Shown here piece after piece: positions 33,154-44,022 of a stretch of 64,000 nt of DNA. The translations under genes and the position numbers were made by a program. Within the stretch, counting starts at the first letter, position 1; the number at the start of each line of letters is the position of its first letter. Source of the stretch: Streptomyces sp. NBC_01217 (GTDB lineage Bacteria > Actinomycetota > Actinomycetes > Streptomycetales > Streptomycetaceae); NCBI RefSeq assembly GCF_035994185.1, contig NZ_CP108538.1:2170001-2234000 (forward strand), given 5' to 3'. The notes under the pieces were generated by a model. It worked only from the letters and a program-made list of their open reading frames with translations. It did no database searches and was not told the origin of the DNA.

Positions 33154-35241
33154 GTGAGCACCAAGCCGACCACCACAGACCTCCAGTGGACCGAATTGGA
33201 CCAGCGGGCCGTGGACACTGTCCGCGTCCTTGCCGCCGACGCCGTACAGAAGGTCGGAAACGGCCACCCGGGCACGGCGATGAGCCTGGCTCCCGCCGCG
33301 TACACCCTCTTCCAGAAGGTGATGCGGCACGACCCCGCCGACGCGGAGTGGACCGGTCGCGACCGGTTCGTGCTCTCGGCGGGTCACAGCAGCCTGACCC
33401 TCTACATCCAGCTCTACCTGGCCGGGTACGGCCTGGAGCTCGATGACCTCAAGGCTTTCCGTACCTGGGGTTCCAAGACCCCCGGGCACCCGGAGTACGG
33501 CCACACCACCGGCGTCGAGACGACCACGGGCCCGCTGGGCCAGGGTGTCGCCAACGCGGTGGGCATGGCGATGGCCGCCCGCTACGAGCGCGGCCTGTTC
33601 GACCCGGAGGCGGCCCCCGGCACCTCCCCGTTCGACCACATGGTCTGGGTCGTCGCCGGCGACGGCTGCCTCCAGGAGGGCATCTCCGCGGAGGCGTCCT
33701 CGCTGGCCGGGCACCAGAAGCTCGGCAACCTGGTCCTGCTGTGGGACGACAACCACATCTCCATCGAGGGCGACACGGAGACCGCGGTCTCCGAGGACAC
33801 CCTGAAGCGGTACGAGGCGTACGGCTGGCACGTCCAGCGCGTCGACCAGCTGCCCAGCGGCGACCTGGACCCGGCGGGCCTGTACCGGGCGCTGCAGGCC
33901 GCCAAGGCCGAGACCGAGCGTCCGTCGTTCATCGCGGCCCGCTCGATCATCGCCTGGCCCGCCCCGCACGCCCAGAACACCGAGGCCTCGCACGGCTCGG
34001 CGCTCGGCGCCGAAGAGGTCGCCGCGACGAAGAAGGTCCTCGGCTTCGACCCGGAGAAGTCCTTCGAGGTCTCCGACGAGGTGATCTCCCACACCCGTGA
34101 GGCACTGGACCGCGGCCGCGAGGCCAAGGCCGAGTGGGAGAAGTCCCTCGCCGCCTGGCGCACCGCCAACCCGGAGCGCGCCGCCGAGTTCGACCGGATC
34201 TCCGCGGGCGAGCTGCCCACGGGCTGGGAGGACAAGCTTCCGGTCTTCGAGCCGGGCAAGAGCGTCGCCACGCGCGCCGCCTCCGGCAAGGTGCTCCAGC
34301 AGCTCGGCGCGATCATCCCCGAGCTGTGGGGCGGCTCCGCCGACCTCGCGGGCTCGAACAACACCACGATCGACAAGACGTCGTCGTTCCTCCCCGCGGG
34401 CAACCCGCTGCCCGAGGCGGACCCGTACGGCCGCACGATCCACTTCGGTATCCGCGAGCACGCCATGGCCGCGGCCATGAACGGCATCGCACTGCACGGC
34501 AACACCCGCGTCTACGGCGGCACCTTCCTGGTGTTCTCCGACTACATGCGCAACGCCGTGCGCCTGTCCGCACTGATGCACCTGCCGGTGACGTACGTGT
34601 GGACGCACGACTCGATCGGTCTCGGCGAGGACGGCCCGACCCACCAGCCGGTGGAGCACCTGGCCTCGCTGCGCGCCATTCCGGGCCTGAACATCGTCCG
34701 CCCGGCCGACGCCAACGAGACCGCCATCGCCTGGCGCGAGATCCTGCGCCGCTACACCAAGGTGTTCGGCAAGGGCGCCCCGCACGGTCTGGCGCTGACC
34801 CGCCAGGGCGTGCCGACGTACGAGGCGAACGAGGACGCGGCCAAGGGCGGCTACGTGCTCTTCGAGGCCGAGGGCGGCAACGCCCAGGTACTCCTGATCG
34901 GTACGGGCTCCGAGGTGCACCTCGCCGTCGAGGCGCGCGAGGAGCTGCAGGCGGCCGGCATCCCGACCCGTGTGGTGTCGATGCCGTCGGTCGAGTGGTT
35001 CGAGGAGCAGGACCAGGCTTACAAGGACAGCGTTCTGCCGCCGTCCGTGAAGGCCCGGGTCGCGGTCGAGGCCGGCATCGGTCTGACCTGGCACCGGTAC
35101 GTCGGTGACGCCGGCCGGATCGTCTCGCTGGAGCACTTCGGTGCCTCGGCCGACGCCAAGGTCCTCTTCCGCGAGTTCGGTTTCACGGGCGAGCACGTCG
35201 CCGCCGCCGCGCGGGAATCTCTCGCCGCCGCCGCACGCTGA
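33154..35241 (+). CDS. tkt: Transketolase
   Basis: This 695-aa thiamine-diphosphate enzyme transfers two-carbon units in the non-oxidative pentose phosphate pathway. The N-terminal [12 protein letters not shown], the TPP-binding [13 protein letters not shown], the pyrimidine-domain [12 protein letters not shown] and the [15 protein letters not shown] substrate motif are all intact. GTG at 33154 follows a purine-rich GAGAGGAG some 13 nt upstream. It begins the run tkt-tal-zwf-opcA-pgl, the usual actinobacterial pentose phosphate cluster. Confidence 0.96.
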   Translation: MSTKPTTTDLQWTELDQRAVDTVRVLAADAVQKVGNGHPGTAMSLAPAAYTLFQKVMRHDPADAEWTGRDRFVLSAGHSSLTLYIQLYLAGYGLELDDLKAFRTWGSKTPGHPEYGHTTGVETTTGPLGQGVANAVGMAMAARYERGLFDPEAAPGTSPFDHMVWVVAGDGCLQEGISAEASSLAGHQKLGNLVLLWDDNHISIEGDTETAVSEDTLKRYEAYGWHVQRVDQLPSGDLDPAGLYRALQAAKAETERPSFIAARSIIAWPAPHAQNTEASHGSALGAEEVAATKKVLGFDPEKSFEVSDEVISHTREALDRGREAKAEWEKSLAAWRTANPERAAEFDRISAGELPTGWEDKLPVFEPGKSVATRAASGKVLQQLGAIIPELWGGSADLAGSNNTTIDKTSSFLPAGNPLPEADPYGRTIHFGIREHAMAAAMNGIALHGNTRVYGGTFLVFSDYMRNAVRLSALMHLPVTYVWTHDSIGLGEDGPTHQPVEHLASLRAIPGLNIVRPADANETAIAWREILRRYTKVFGKGAPHGLALTRQGVPTYEANEDAAKGGYVLFEAEGGNAQVLLIGTGSEVHLAVEAREELQAAGIPTRVVSMPSVEWFEEQDQAYKDSVLPPSVKARVAVEAGIGLTWHRYVGDAGRIVSLEHFGASADAKVLFREFGFTGEHVAAAARESLAAAAR

Positions 35242-35275
35242 CGCCGTTATACGACTAGTAGGAGATGCAATTCTC

Positions 35276-36394
35276 ATGACAGACGCACTCAAGCGCCTCT
35301 CCGACGAGGGCGTGGCGATCTGGCTCGATGACCTGTCGCGCAAGCGGATCACCTCGGGCAACCTCGCCGAGCTGATCGACCAGCAGCACGTCGTGGGCGT
35401 CACCACCAACCCGTCGATCTTCCAGAAGGCGATCTCGCACGGCGACGGTTACGAGCAGCAGCTCACCGACCTCGCCACCCGCAAGGTCACCGTCGACGAG
35501 GCCATCCGCATGATCACGACGGCCGATGTACGGGACGCCGCGGACATCCTGCGTCCCGTCTTCGACGCCACGGACGGCCAGGACGGCCGGGTCTCCATCG
35601 AGGTCGACCCGCGCCTGGCCCACCACACCGACGCCACCGTCGCCGAGGCCAAGCAGCTGGCCTGGCTGGTGGACCGGCCCAACACGCTCATCAAGATCCC
35701 GGCGACGAAGGCCGGTCTCCCGGCGATCACCGCGGTCATCGGCAAGGGCATCAGCGTCAACGTCACGCTGATCTTCTCGCTGGAGCGCTACCGCGAGGTC
35801 ATGGACGCCTACCTGGCGGGCCTGGAGAAGGCGAAGGCCGCGGGCCTGGACATCTCCAAGATCCACTCGGTGGCCTCGTTCTTCGTCTCCCGCGTCGACT
35901 CCGAGATCGACAAGCGGCTCGACGCGATCGGCACCGACGAGGCCAAGGCGCTCAAGGGCAAGGCGGCGCTCGCCAACGCCCGGCTGGCGTACGAGGCGTT
36001 CGAGGAAGTCTTCTCCTCGGAGCGCTGGGCCGCGCTGGACAAGGCGCAGGCCAACAAGCAGCGTCCGCTGTGGGCCTCGACCGGTGTGAAGGACCCCGCG
36101 TACAAGGACACCCTGTACGTCGACGACCTGGTCGCTCCCGGCACGGTGAACACCATGCCGGAGGCCACCCTGGACGCCACGGCGGACCACGGACAGATCA
36201 CGGGCAACACCATCGCCGGCACCTACGAGCAGGCCCGTGCCGAGCTCGACGCCGTCGGGAAGCTCGGGATCTCCTACGACGACGTCGTCCAGCTCCTTGA
36301 GGACGAGGGCGTCGAGAAGTTCGAGGCGTCGTGGATCGACCTGCTCAACTCGACCGAGGCGGAACTCAAGCGCCTCGCCCCTTCGGAGGGCTGA
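35276..36394 (+). CDS. tal: Transaldolase
   Basis: This 372-aa enzyme moves dihydroxyacetone units between sugar phosphates. The Schiff-base lysine lies in [25 protein letters not shown] and the [11 protein letters not shown] strand are typical of the long actinobacterial transaldolases. The ATG at 35276 is 34 bp after tkt, with AGGAG 11-12 nt upstream. No promoter or terminator separates it from tkt, so co-transcription is expected. Confidence 0.96.
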   Translation: MTDALKRLSDEGVAIWLDDLSRKRITSGNLAELIDQQHVVGVTTNPSIFQKAISHGDGYEQQLTDLATRKVTVDEAIRMITTADVRDAADILRPVFDATDGQDGRVSIEVDPRLAHHTDATVAEAKQLAWLVDRPNTLIKIPATKAGLPAITAVIGKGISVNVTLIFSLERYREVMDAYLAGLEKAKAAGLDISKIHSVASFFVSRVDSEIDKRLDAIGTDEAKALKGKAALANARLAYEAFEEVFSSERWAALDKAQANKQRPLWASTGVKDPAYKDTLYVDDLVAPGTVNTMPEATLDATADHGQITGNTIAGTYEQARAELDAVGKLGISYDDVVQLLEDEGVEKFEASWIDLLNSTEAELKRLAPSEG

Positions 36395-36399
36395 CCACC

Positions 36400-37932
36400 T
36401 TGTCTGGTGTTCCCGGAGCCAACCCGCTTCGTGACGCCCAGGACCGACGGCTCCCGCGCATCGCGGGGCCGTCGGGCCTGGTGATCTTTGGCGTCACGGG
36501 CGATTTGTCCCGTAAAAAGCTGATGCCCGCCGTCTACGACCTGGCCAATCGCGGCCTGTTGCCGCCGGGCTTCTCCCTCATCGGTTTCGCGCGCCGCGAG
36601 TGGCACGACGAGGACTTCGCACAGGAGGTCCACGACGCCGTCAAGCAGCACGCCCGCACCCCGTTCCGCGAAGAGGTCTGGCAGCAGCTCATCCAGGGGA
36701 TGCGCTTCGTCCAGGGCAACTTCGACGACGACGACGCCTTCGAGACGCTGAAGGCCACGATCCAGGAGCTCGACAAGGCACAGGGCACGGGCGGCAACTT
36801 CGCCTTCTACCTGTCCGTGCCGCCGAAGTTCTTCCCCAAGGTCGTCCAGCAGCTCAAGAAGCACGGTCTCGCGGAACAGAAGGAGGGCTCCTGGCGGCGC
36901 GCCGTCATCGAGAAGCCCTTCGGCCACGACCTGGCCAGCGCGCAGGAGCTCAACCAGCTCGTGCACGATGTGTTCCCGCCCAACGAGGTCTTCCGGATCG
37001 ACCACTACCTGGGCAAGGAGACGGTCCAGAACATCCTGGCGCTGCGGTTCGCCAACACGATGTTCGAGCCGATCTGGAACAGGTCGTACGTCGACCACGT
37101 CCAGATCACGATGGCCGAGGACATCGGCATCGGCGGCCGGGCCGGCTACTACGACGGCATCGGCGCCGCCCGTGACGTCATCCAGAACCACCTGCTCCAG
37201 CTGCTGGCGCTCACCGCGATGGAGGAGCCCGGCTCCTTCCACCCGAAGGCCCTGGTCGCCGAGAAGCTCAAGGTGCTCACGGCGGTGGAGCTGCCGGAGG
37301 ACCTGGGCAAGCACACGGTCCGCGCCCAGTACGCGCACGCGTGGCAGGGCGGCGAGGAGGTCCCCGGCTACCTCGAAGAGGACGGCATCGACCCCAAGTC
37401 GAAGACCGACACCTACGCCGCGATCAAGCTGACGATCAACAACCGCCGCTGGGCGGGCGTGCCGTTCTACCTCCGTACCGGAAAGCGGCTCGGCCGACGG
37501 GTCACGGAGATCGCGGTCGTCTTCAAGCGCGCCCCGTATCTGCCCTTCGAATCCGGTGCGACCGAGGAGCTGGGCGGCAACGCCCTGGTCATCCGGGTCC
37601 AGCCGGACGAGGGCGTCACCGTGCGGTTCGGCTCCAAGGTGCCGGGCACCTCGATGGAGGTCCGGGACGTCACGATGGACTTCGCCTACGGCGAGTCCTT
37701 CACCGAGTCCAGCCCGGAGGCGTACGAGCGGCTCATCCTCGATGTGCTGCTCGGCGACGCCAACCTCTTCCCGCGGCACCAGGAGGTCGAACTCTCCTGG
37801 AACATCCTCGACCCGATCGAGGAGTACTGGGACAGGCACGGCAAGCCCGCGCAGTACCCGGCGGGCACCTGGGGCCCGGCCGAGGCGGACGAGATGCTTG
37901 CACGAGACGGACGGAGCTGGCGTCGGCCATGA
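36400..37932 (+). CDS. zwf: Glucose-6-phosphate 1-dehydrogenase
   Basis: This 510-aa enzyme begins the oxidative pentose phosphate pathway and makes NADPH. NADP binding is shown by FGVTGDLSRKKL, the active site by RIDHYLGKETVQN, and substrate binding by EKPFGHD. A TTG start at 36400, 5 bp after tal, has a strong GGAGGG at 9-nt spacing; a longer open frame upstream overlaps tal without a ribosome site. The stop overlaps opcA (ATGA). Its partner OpcA immediately follows. Confidence 0.95.
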   Translation: MSGVPGANPLRDAQDRRLPRIAGPSGLVIFGVTGDLSRKKLMPAVYDLANRGLLPPGFSLIGFARREWHDEDFAQEVHDAVKQHARTPFREEVWQQLIQGMRFVQGNFDDDDAFETLKATIQELDKAQGTGGNFAFYLSVPPKFFPKVVQQLKKHGLAEQKEGSWRRAVIEKPFGHDLASAQELNQLVHDVFPPNEVFRIDHYLGKETVQNILALRFANTMFEPIWNRSYVDHVQITMAEDIGIGGRAGYYDGIGAARDVIQNHLLQLLALTAMEEPGSFHPKALVAEKLKVLTAVELPEDLGKHTVRAQYAHAWQGGEEVPGYLEEDGIDPKSKTDTYAAIKLTINNRRWAGVPFYLRTGKRLGRRVTEIAVVFKRAPYLPFESGATEELGGNALVIRVQPDEGVTVRFGSKVPGTSMEVRDVTMDFAYGESFTESSPEAYERLILDVLLGDANLFPRHQEVELSWNILDPIEEYWDRHGKPAQYPAGTWGPAEADEMLARDGRSWRRP

Positions 37933-38960
37933 AGATCGATCTCACGGAAACCACTTCCAGCAAGATCAACCAGGCGTTGGTCTCGGCCCGCCGCGCCATC
38001 GGCACCCCGGCCATCGGCATGGTGCTCACCCTCGTCATCGTCACCGACGAGGAGAACGCCTACGACGCCCTCAAGTCGGCCGGTGACGCCTCGCGCGAGC
38101 ACCCCTCGCGGATCATCGCGGTGATCAAGCGGGTCAGCCGCTCGCCGCGCAGCCGCCGGGACGCCCGGCTCGACGCCGAGGTGCGGGTCGGTTCCGACGC
38201 GGGCACCGGCGAGACCGTCGTCCTGCGTCTCCACGGCGAGCTGGCCCACCACGCCCAGTCGGTGGTCCTGCCGCTGCTGCTGCCGGACGCCCCGGTCGTG
38301 GTCTGGTGGCCCGAGGGCGCCCCCGACGATCCGGCGAAGGACCCGCTGGGCGCGCTGGCCCAGCGCCGGATCACCGATGCGTACTCGGCGGAGAACCCGG
38401 GTGCCGAACTCGCGGTGCGCGCCCGGTCGTACACCCCCGGCGACACCGATCTGGCCTGGACCCGCATCACGCCGTGGCGCTCGATGCTGGCGGCCGCGCT
38501 CGACCAGCAGCATGTCGAGGTCGTCTCGGCGACGGTCGAGGGCGAGTCGGAGAACCCGAGCTGTGAGCTGCTCGCCATGTGGCTCGCGGACCGGCTGAAG
38601 GTTCCGGTGGAGCGCACCCTGTCCGGCGGCCCCGGTCTGACGGCCGTGCATATGGAGACCAAGAACGGCGTCATCGTCCTGGACCGTCCCGACGGTTCGC
38701 TGGCCACTCTCTCGATGCAGGGCCAGCCCGACCGCGCTGTGGCGCTCAAGCGGCGGGACACCGCCGAGCTGCTCGCCGAGGAGCTGCGGCGCCTGGACCC
38801 GGACAACACCTACGAGGCAACGGTGAAGTTCGGCGTGGAGAAGCTCGGCGGACCGGACCGGCCGAAGCCTGCCGGGTCCACCCCCGCCGAGCCCGCCACC
38901 GCATCTGCCGCCCCCGCCGCCGCGAAGAAGACCGCGGCCAGGAAGGCGGCGGCGAAGTGA
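37929..38960 (+). CDS. opcA: Glucose-6-phosphate dehydrogenase assembly protein OpcA
   Basis: This 343-aa actinobacterial and cyanobacterial protein is needed for active G6PDH. Typical stretches are MKIDLTETTSSKIN, VVVWWPEGAP, ARSYTPGDTDLAWTRITPWR and NPSCELLAMWLADRL. The last 40 residues form a low-complexity Ala/Pro/Lys tail (ending KKTAARKAAAK) not needed by the conserved fold. It overlaps zwf and pgl by 4 bp each, so the three are translated as a set. Confidence 0.94.
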   Translation: MKIDLTETTSSKINQALVSARRAIGTPAIGMVLTLVIVTDEENAYDALKSAGDASREHPSRIIAVIKRVSRSPRSRRDARLDAEVRVGSDAGTGETVVLRLHGELAHHAQSVVLPLLLPDAPVVVWWPEGAPDDPAKDPLGALAQRRITDAYSAENPGAELAVRARSYTPGDTDLAWTRITPWRSMLAAALDQQHVEVVSATVEGESENPSCELLAMWLADRLKVPVERTLSGGPGLTAVHMETKNGVIVLDRPDGSLATLSMQGQPDRAVALKRRDTAELLAEELRRLDPDNTYEATVKFGVEKLGGPDRPKPAGSTPAEPATASAAPAAAKKTAARKAAAK

Positions 38961-39739
38961 GTGCCCCTCAGCTCGTCGTCCACCGCGACAAGGAGCTGAT
39001 GGCACAGGCCGCCGCGGCCCGGCTGATCACGAGGATCGTGGACGCCCAGGCCGCGCGCGGCTACGCCTCGGTGGTCCTCACCGGCGGGCGCAACGGCAAC
39101 GGCCTGCTGGCCGCCCTCGCCGAGGCGCCCGCCAGGGACGCGATCGACTGGTCGCGTCTGGACCTGTGGTGGGGCGACGAGCGGTTCCTGCCCGAGGGTG
39201 ATCCGGAGCGCAATGTCACGCAGGCCCGCGAGGCCCTGCTGGACTCGGTGCCGCTGACCCCGTCCCGGGTGCACGCGATGCCCGCGTCGGACGGCCCCTG
39301 GGGCAAGGACGCCGACGCGGCGGCGGCCGCGTACGCCGCCGAACTGGCCGCCGCGGCCGGTCCGGAGGACCACGGTCCGGTGCCGACGTTCGATGTGCTG
39401 ATGCTGGGCGTCGGCCCGGACACGCATGTCGCGTCGCTCTTCCCGGAGCTGCCCGCGGTACGGGAGACCGAGCGCACCGTCGTCGGTGTGCACGGTGCTC
39501 CCAAGCCGCCGCCCACCCGCGTCTCGCTCACCCTGCCCGCCATCCGGGCGGCGCGCGAGGTGTGGCTGCTCGCCGCGGGCGAGGACAAGGCGGAGGCCGC
39601 GGAGATCGCGCTCTCGGGTGCCGGGGAGATCCAGGCCCCGGCGGCCGGTGCGTACGGACGCGGCCGCACCCTGTGGCTGCTGGACGCGGCGGCGGCCTCG
39701 CGGCTGCCGCGCGCGCTGTATCCGCCGGCCTCTCCCTGA
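38957..39739 (+). CDS. pgl: 6-phosphogluconolactonase
   Basis: This 260-aa DevB/SOL-type lactonase hydrolyses 6-phosphogluconolactone. Family marks are VVLTGGRNGNGLL, DLWWGDERFLPEGDPERN and the GVGPDTHVASLFP motif with its conserved Asp and His. GTG at 38957 overlaps the opcA stop. It ends the pentose phosphate operon and is followed by a terminator hairpin. Confidence 0.95.
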   Translation: MSAPQLVVHRDKELMAQAAAARLITRIVDAQAARGYASVVLTGGRNGNGLLAALAEAPARDAIDWSRLDLWWGDERFLPEGDPERNVTQAREALLDSVPLTPSRVHAMPASDGPWGKDADAAAAAYAAELAAAAGPEDHGPVPTFDVLMLGVGPDTHVASLFPELPAVRETERTVVGVHGAPKPPPTRVSLTLPAIRAAREVWLLAAGEDKAEAAEIALSGAGEIQAPAAGAYGRGRTLWLLDAAAASRLPRALYPPASP

Positions 39740-39762
39740 GCGGTCGTCAGTGCCGTTGTACG

Positions 39763-39797
39763 CAGGCCCGGTTCGCCCTTCGTGGCGGCCGGGCCTG
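39763..39797 (+). terminator. Terminator of the tkt-to-pgl operon
   Basis: CAGGCCCGG and its complement enclose a 17-nt region with a second small stem (CGCC/GGCG). It begins 24 bp after the pgl stop and 21 bp before the next gene. Confidence 0.7.
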
Positions 39798-39817
39798 TGG
39801 CATGAAAGGCTCGGCCC

Positions 39818-40177
39818 ATGGTGCGTATCGGAACCGTGGTGATGGGCGCGTCGGACGTACGGCGCGCGTCGGCCTTCTGGAAGGCGGCGCTCGGATATGT
39901 GGAGCGCGAGCCCGCAGAGGACGACTGGGTGGTGCTGGTACCGGCCGACGGCTCCGGCGTCGGGCTGTCCCTGGGCAGGAGCGGTACGCCGGTGCAGGAG
40001 GTCCCCCGGGTCCATCTCGACCTGTACACCGAGGAGCAGGACGCCGAGGTGGACCGGCTCGTGGCGCTCGGGGCGGTGCGGGTCGACTGGGATCTGTACC
40101 CGGACGACCCGGATTTCGTGGTGCTCGCGGACACCGAGGGCAACCGCTTCTGCGTCATCGACACGACGCACGGCTGA
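39818..40177 (+). CDS. VOC-superfamily (glyoxalase/bleomycin-resistance fold) protein
   Basis: This 119-aa single-domain VOC protein has the paired beta-alpha-beta-beta-beta pattern: VVMGASDVRRASAFWKAALGY opening, VHLDLYTEEQDAEVDRLVALGA in the middle and DTEGNRFCVID closing, where the Glu and His metal-ligand positions are expected. Function cannot be assigned; members include glyoxalases, dioxygenases and antibiotic-binding proteins. ATG at 39818 has AAAGG upstream. A small dyad TGACCG/CGGTCA (40175-40195) lies at the convergent end. Confidence 0.8.
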   Translation: MVRIGTVVMGASDVRRASAFWKAALGYVEREPAEDDWVVLVPADGSGVGLSLGRSGTPVQEVPRVHLDLYTEEQDAEVDRLVALGAVRVDWDLYPDDPDFVVLADTEGNRFCVIDTTHG

Positions 40178-40192
40178 CCGACCGACCGCCGG

Positions 40193-41713
40193 TCACCCCG
40201 CGGGCGGGGTGCGCTCCAGGAAGGGCTCCAGCAGACCGGGGACGGCCTCGGCGGCGAAGCCGAGGCCCTCGCTCACCTCCGCGTCGTACGCCGTGTACGC
40301 GCCCGCTCCGGCGGCCGTCGTAGCGGTAAGGTTCAGCACCCCCGACCGCCGCTGGAGGTACGTCTGCCGGACCGTCCAGCCGATGACTCCGGCCCGTTCC
40401 AGCGCGGCCGTCGAGCGCCGGACCGTGCCGGACCTGACCACCAGGTAGTCGCCGGTCACCGCATGGCCCAGACCGCGGTACGCGTCCCGGGCGAGGAGCA
40501 CCCCGAGGGGCAGCCCGACGACGGCGCAGCCGAGCGCGATCCAGAGCAGGACGGGGGTCAGCAGCGCGCCCAGAAGGGCCAGGACGCACACGGGCACGGT
40601 GACGGCCCACAGCGCCCGGCGCATCCGGCGGCCGCGGGCCGCGAGGGGGTGCGCGGTCAGCGGGGCGCCGGTCGGGGACGTGGTCTCGCGCAGGACGTCG
40701 GCGGCCACCATGCCGGCGAAGGATCTGGGCGCGGCGGGCAGCAGGGTGTTGTGGTCGCCGTGCTGCTCCTCGTCGTCCTTGGCGAGTCCGGTGGTGATCG
40801 CGTCGACCCGGGCGGCGCCGAACAGCCGGATGCCGAGCGGTTCGACGAGGTCGACGCCGCGCAGCCGCCGCTCCTCGATGGAGACGGACCGGGAGGTCAG
40901 CAGGCCGCGCCGGATGCGCAGGGTGCCGCCGGGTTCGCGCTCCAGCCGGTAGCCCCACCACATCTCGACCCACAGGCCGAGCGCGCCGACGACACCGGCG
41001 GCCGCCGCTGCGGCGGCGAGTATCACGATCATGGCGAGCAGTGAGGTGTCCCGGAACCGGTCGCCGACCCAGTCGATCACCTGCCCCTGGGCCCCGAACC
41101 AGTCGCTGACCTGCATCACCGCACCGGCTGCCGCACCGCCGAGCGCGGGGGCGACGAACGAGACGGGTGCGTAGCGGATCCAGCGCGGGTCGAGGGTGGC
41201 GAGCCGGCCCTCGCGATGGGTGCCCGGGGCGCCGGTGGCCGTGCGTTCCAGCAGTTCGCGGCGGAGTCGTTCACCCTCGCACCGGAGGACCGGGTCCAGC
41301 TCCAGGGTGGATTCGTTGCCGGAGTGCTCGCCGGTGCCGATCCGTACGGTGACCAGACCGAGGACCCGTTGCAGCAGATGGGCGGTGAGGTCGACGCTGC
41401 GGATGCGCTCGCGGGCCAGGGAGCGCTTCTTGACCAGCAGCAGTCCGGTGTGGACCTCGACCCGTTCGGCGCCTATGCGGTAGCGGGTGCGGCGCCACCG
41501 TACGTAGTCGCCGGCCGCGGTGCAGCCGATCAGCATGGCCGCACCGGCCAGCACCCAGGCGACCGCGGGGCCGAGCCCGATCCGCCCGGAGAGGCCGAGC
41601 GTGGTGGGCACGGCCGCACCGGCCGCCACCCCGGCCGTGACCAGCGCGCTGACGAGGACCGTACGCCGGTCCAGCCTGCGCCAGTCGGCAGCGGCGGCCG
41701 CCCCGGAACTCAT
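40193..41713 (-). CDS. Membrane protein with bacterial PH (YdbT-type) domains
   Basis: This 506-aa protein has three modules, each a hydrophobic pair followed by a bPH2 domain: about 15-145 (RRTRYRIGAERVEVHTGLLLVKKRSLARERIRSVDL), 190-300 and 350-500. It resembles B. subtilis YdbT, whose partner YdbS is encoded just upstream here; in B. subtilis the pair is linked to antibiotic resistance. ATG at 41713 overlaps the ydbS-like stop (ATGA). Exact role is unknown; membrane-surface lipid or peptide binding is an inference from the fold. Confidence 0.8.
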   Translation of the reverse strand: MSSGAAAAADWRRLDRRTVLVSALVTAGVAAGAAVPTTLGLSGRIGLGPAVAWVLAGAAMLIGCTAAGDYVRWRRTRYRIGAERVEVHTGLLLVKKRSLARERIRSVDLTAHLLQRVLGLVTVRIGTGEHSGNESTLELDPVLRCEGERLRRELLERTATGAPGTHREGRLATLDPRWIRYAPVSFVAPALGGAAAGAVMQVSDWFGAQGQVIDWVGDRFRDTSLLAMIVILAAAAAAAGVVGALGLWVEMWWGYRLEREPGGTLRIRRGLLTSRSVSIEERRLRGVDLVEPLGIRLFGAARVDAITTGLAKDDEEQHGDHNTLLPAAPRSFAGMVAADVLRETTSPTGAPLTAHPLAARGRRMRRALWAVTVPVCVLALLGALLTPVLLWIALGCAVVGLPLGVLLARDAYRGLGHAVTGDYLVVRSGTVRRSTAALERAGVIGWTVRQTYLQRRSGVLNLTATTAAGAGAYTAYDAEVSEGLGFAAEAVPGLLEPFLERTPPAG

Positions 41714-42213
41714 GTGGCGTCCCCGGGAGTGTCCTGGGTGATCCGGGTCAGCCGCTCGGCCAGCTCGGCCGCCAGTTCGTGGCCCAGTCCCTCGATCCGT
41801 ACCGCGCCCTTGGACGATGCGGTGGTCACGGTGACCGTGGCGAGCCGGTAGAGCTGTTCGAGCGGGCCGCGCACGGTGTCCACGGTCTGGATGCGGGACA
41901 TCGGGGCGATCCGCCACTCCTGCCTCAGTACGCCGGTTCTCACGTACACCGCTTCGTCGGTGACCTCCCAGCGATGGGTGCGAAACCACCAGAGGGGGAA
42001 GAGGACGGCGCAGCCGATGCCGAGGACCGCGAGGACCGCGGCGGGCAGCAGCAGCCAGAACCGGGCGGGCTCGATGAGCGCGCCCAGCACGGCCAGTACG
42101 GCCACCGGGGCCGCGGTCAGCAGCAGCCACTGGGCCCGCCACCAGCCGACGGCCCTCGGATCCAGCGTGTTGTTCGGCGGCCTCAGCCGCACCGTCCGCT
42201 CCCCCGTGGTCAT
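41710..42213 (-). CDS. Membrane protein with one bacterial PH (YdbS-type) domain
   Basis: This 167-aa protein has two hydrophobic helices near residues 30-75 followed by a bPH2 domain (RTHRWEVTDEAVYVRTGVLRQEWRIAPMSRIQTVD). It starts 4 bp after the pgi stop and overlaps the YdbT-like gene by 4 bp, so the two PH genes are translated as a pair and probably transcribed with pgi. No enzymatic motif is visible. Confidence 0.82.
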   Translation of the reverse strand: MTTGERTVRLRPPNNTLDPRAVGWWRAQWLLLTAAPVAVLAVLGALIEPARFWLLLPAAVLAVLGIGCAVLFPLWWFRTHRWEVTDEAVYVRTGVLRQEWRIAPMSRIQTVDTVRGPLEQLYRLATVTVTTASSKGAVRIEGLGHELAAELAERLTRITQDTPGDAT

Positions 42214-42217
42214 CGGC

Positions 42218-43870
42218 TCAGCGCCCCCTGCGGGTGCGGTAGGCCTGGACGAGCGCGGCCGTCGAGCTGTCCAGCTGCTCGCCGCCCCTGCCTTCGGTCA
42301 GCACCGGCTCGATCTTCTTGGCGAGGACCTTGCCGAGCTCGACGCCCCACTGGTCGAAGGAGTCAATGTTCCAGACGGCGCCCTGGACGAAGACCTTGTG
42401 CTCGTACAGCGCGATCAGCTGGCCGAGGACGGACGGGGTCAGCCGGTCGGCCAGGATCGTGGTCGTCGGGTGGTTGCCCTTGAAGGTCTTGTGCGGCACC
42501 AGCTCCTCGGCGACGCCCTCGGCGCGGACCTCGTCCGGCGTCTTGCCGAAGGCCAGCGCCTGGGTCTGGGCGAAGAAGTTGGCCATCAGCAGATCGTGCT
42601 GGGCGACGAGCCCGGGCAGCAGGTCGGCGACCGGCTCGGCGAAGCCGATGAAGTCTGCCGGGATGACCTTGGTGCCCTGGTGGATCAGCTGGTAGTAGGC
42701 GTGCTGCCCGTTGGTGCCGGGGGTGCCCCAGACGACCGGTCCGGTCTGCCAGTCGACCGGATTGCCGTCCCGGTCCACGGACTTGCCGTTGGACTCCATG
42801 TCCAGCTGCTGCAAATACGCGGTGAACTTCGACAGATAGTGGCTGTAGGGCAGCACGGCATGCGACTGCGCGTCGAAGAACGCGCCGTACCAGACGCCCA
42901 ACAGGCCCAGCAGCAGCGGGACGTTGTCCTCGGCGGGGGCGGTTCGGAAGTGTTCGTCGACGAGGTGGAAGCCGTCGAGCATCTCGCGGAAGCGGTCCGG
43001 TCCGATGGCGATCATCAGCGAGAGGCCGATGGCGGAGTCGTAGGAGTAGCGGCCGCCGACCCAGTCCCAGAACTCGAACATGTTCGCGGTGTCGATGCCG
43101 AAGTCCGCGACCTTCTCGGCATTCGTGGACAGCGCCACGAAGTGCTTGGCGACCGCGTCCTGGCCGGCGCCCAGACCGGTCAGCAGCCAGTTGCGGGCGG
43201 AGGTGGCGTTGGTGATGGTCTCGATCGTGGTGAAGGTCTTCGACGCGATGACGAAGAGCGTCTCGGCCGGGTCGAGATCGCGCACGGCCTCGTGGAGGTC
43301 GGCGCCGTCGACGTTCGACACGAAGCGGACGGTGAGCGAGCGGTCCGTGAAGGAGCGCAGCACCTCGTACGCCATGGCGGGGCCGAGGTCGGAGCCGCCG
43401 ATGCCGATGTTGACGATGTTCTTGATGCGCTTGCCGGTGTGACCGGTCCACTCCCCCGACCTGACGCGGTCGGAGAAGGCCGCCATCTTGTCGAGCACGG
43501 CGTGCACGGCGGGCACCACGTTCTCGCCGTCGACCTCGATCACCGCATCGCGCGGGGCGCGCAGCGCGGTGTGCAGGACGGCGCGGTCCTCGGTGGTGTT
43601 GATCTTCTCGCCGCGGAACATCGCGTCCCGCAGTTCGGCCACGCCGGTGGCCGCGGCGAGCTCGCGCAGCAGCCGGAGCGTCTCGTCGGTGACCAGGTGC
43701 TTGGAGTAGTCGACGTACAGATCGCCGACCCGGAGGGTGTATCCGGTGCCGCGCTCCGGGTCGTCCGCGAAGAGCTGCCGCAGATGCGTCGTCCCGAACT
43801 GCTCGCGGTGCTTGCCCAGAGCGGTCCACTCGGGCGTCTGGTTGAGCCTGGTTCGGCTTGGTGTGTTCAT
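42218..43870 (-). CDS. pgi: Glucose-6-phosphate isomerase
   Basis: This 550-aa enzyme interconverts glucose-6-phosphate and fructose-6-phosphate. It has the [12 protein letters not shown] phosphate-binding loop, [13 protein letters not shown], the [20 protein letters not shown] active-site segment (with catalytic Glu and His stretches in [12 protein letters not shown] and NGQHAYY) and the C-terminal [11 protein letters not shown] signature. Length fits the long bacterial Pgi class. An AT-rich patch (around 43924-43936, upstream) probably contains its promoter. Confidence 0.95.
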   Translation of the reverse strand: MNTPSRTRLNQTPEWTALGKHREQFGTTHLRQLFADDPERGTGYTLRVGDLYVDYSKHLVTDETLRLLRELAAATGVAELRDAMFRGEKINTTEDRAVLHTALRAPRDAVIEVDGENVVPAVHAVLDKMAAFSDRVRSGEWTGHTGKRIKNIVNIGIGGSDLGPAMAYEVLRSFTDRSLTVRFVSNVDGADLHEAVRDLDPAETLFVIASKTFTTIETITNATSARNWLLTGLGAGQDAVAKHFVALSTNAEKVADFGIDTANMFEFWDWVGGRYSYDSAIGLSLMIAIGPDRFREMLDGFHLVDEHFRTAPAEDNVPLLLGLLGVWYGAFFDAQSHAVLPYSHYLSKFTAYLQQLDMESNGKSVDRDGNPVDWQTGPVVWGTPGTNGQHAYYQLIHQGTKVIPADFIGFAEPVADLLPGLVAQHDLLMANFFAQTQALAFGKTPDEVRAEGVAEELVPHKTFKGNHPTTTILADRLTPSVLGQLIALYEHKVFVQGAVWNIDSFDQWGVELGKVLAKKIEPVLTEGRGGEQLDSSTAALVQAYRTRRGR

Positions 43871-43983
43871 CCCGGATCTCAGCTCACTTCTTCTCGTGCC
43901 TGCAGATGCCCCGCTGCTCTTCCAACTTAATTGATCAGAGGGGTTGACGAGGCAATGGTGAGCTGCGGCACGACATAAGCGGT

Positions 43984-44015
43984 CCGGCCGGACACCCCCA
44001 TGGGTGTCCGGCCGG
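43984..44015 (-). terminator. Terminator hairpin after rbpA
   Basis: A perfect 14-bp stem (CCGGCCGGACACCC with its complement) and CCAT loop, 7 bp beyond the rbpA stop. Confidence 0.9.
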
Positions 44016-44022
44016 TGAACTT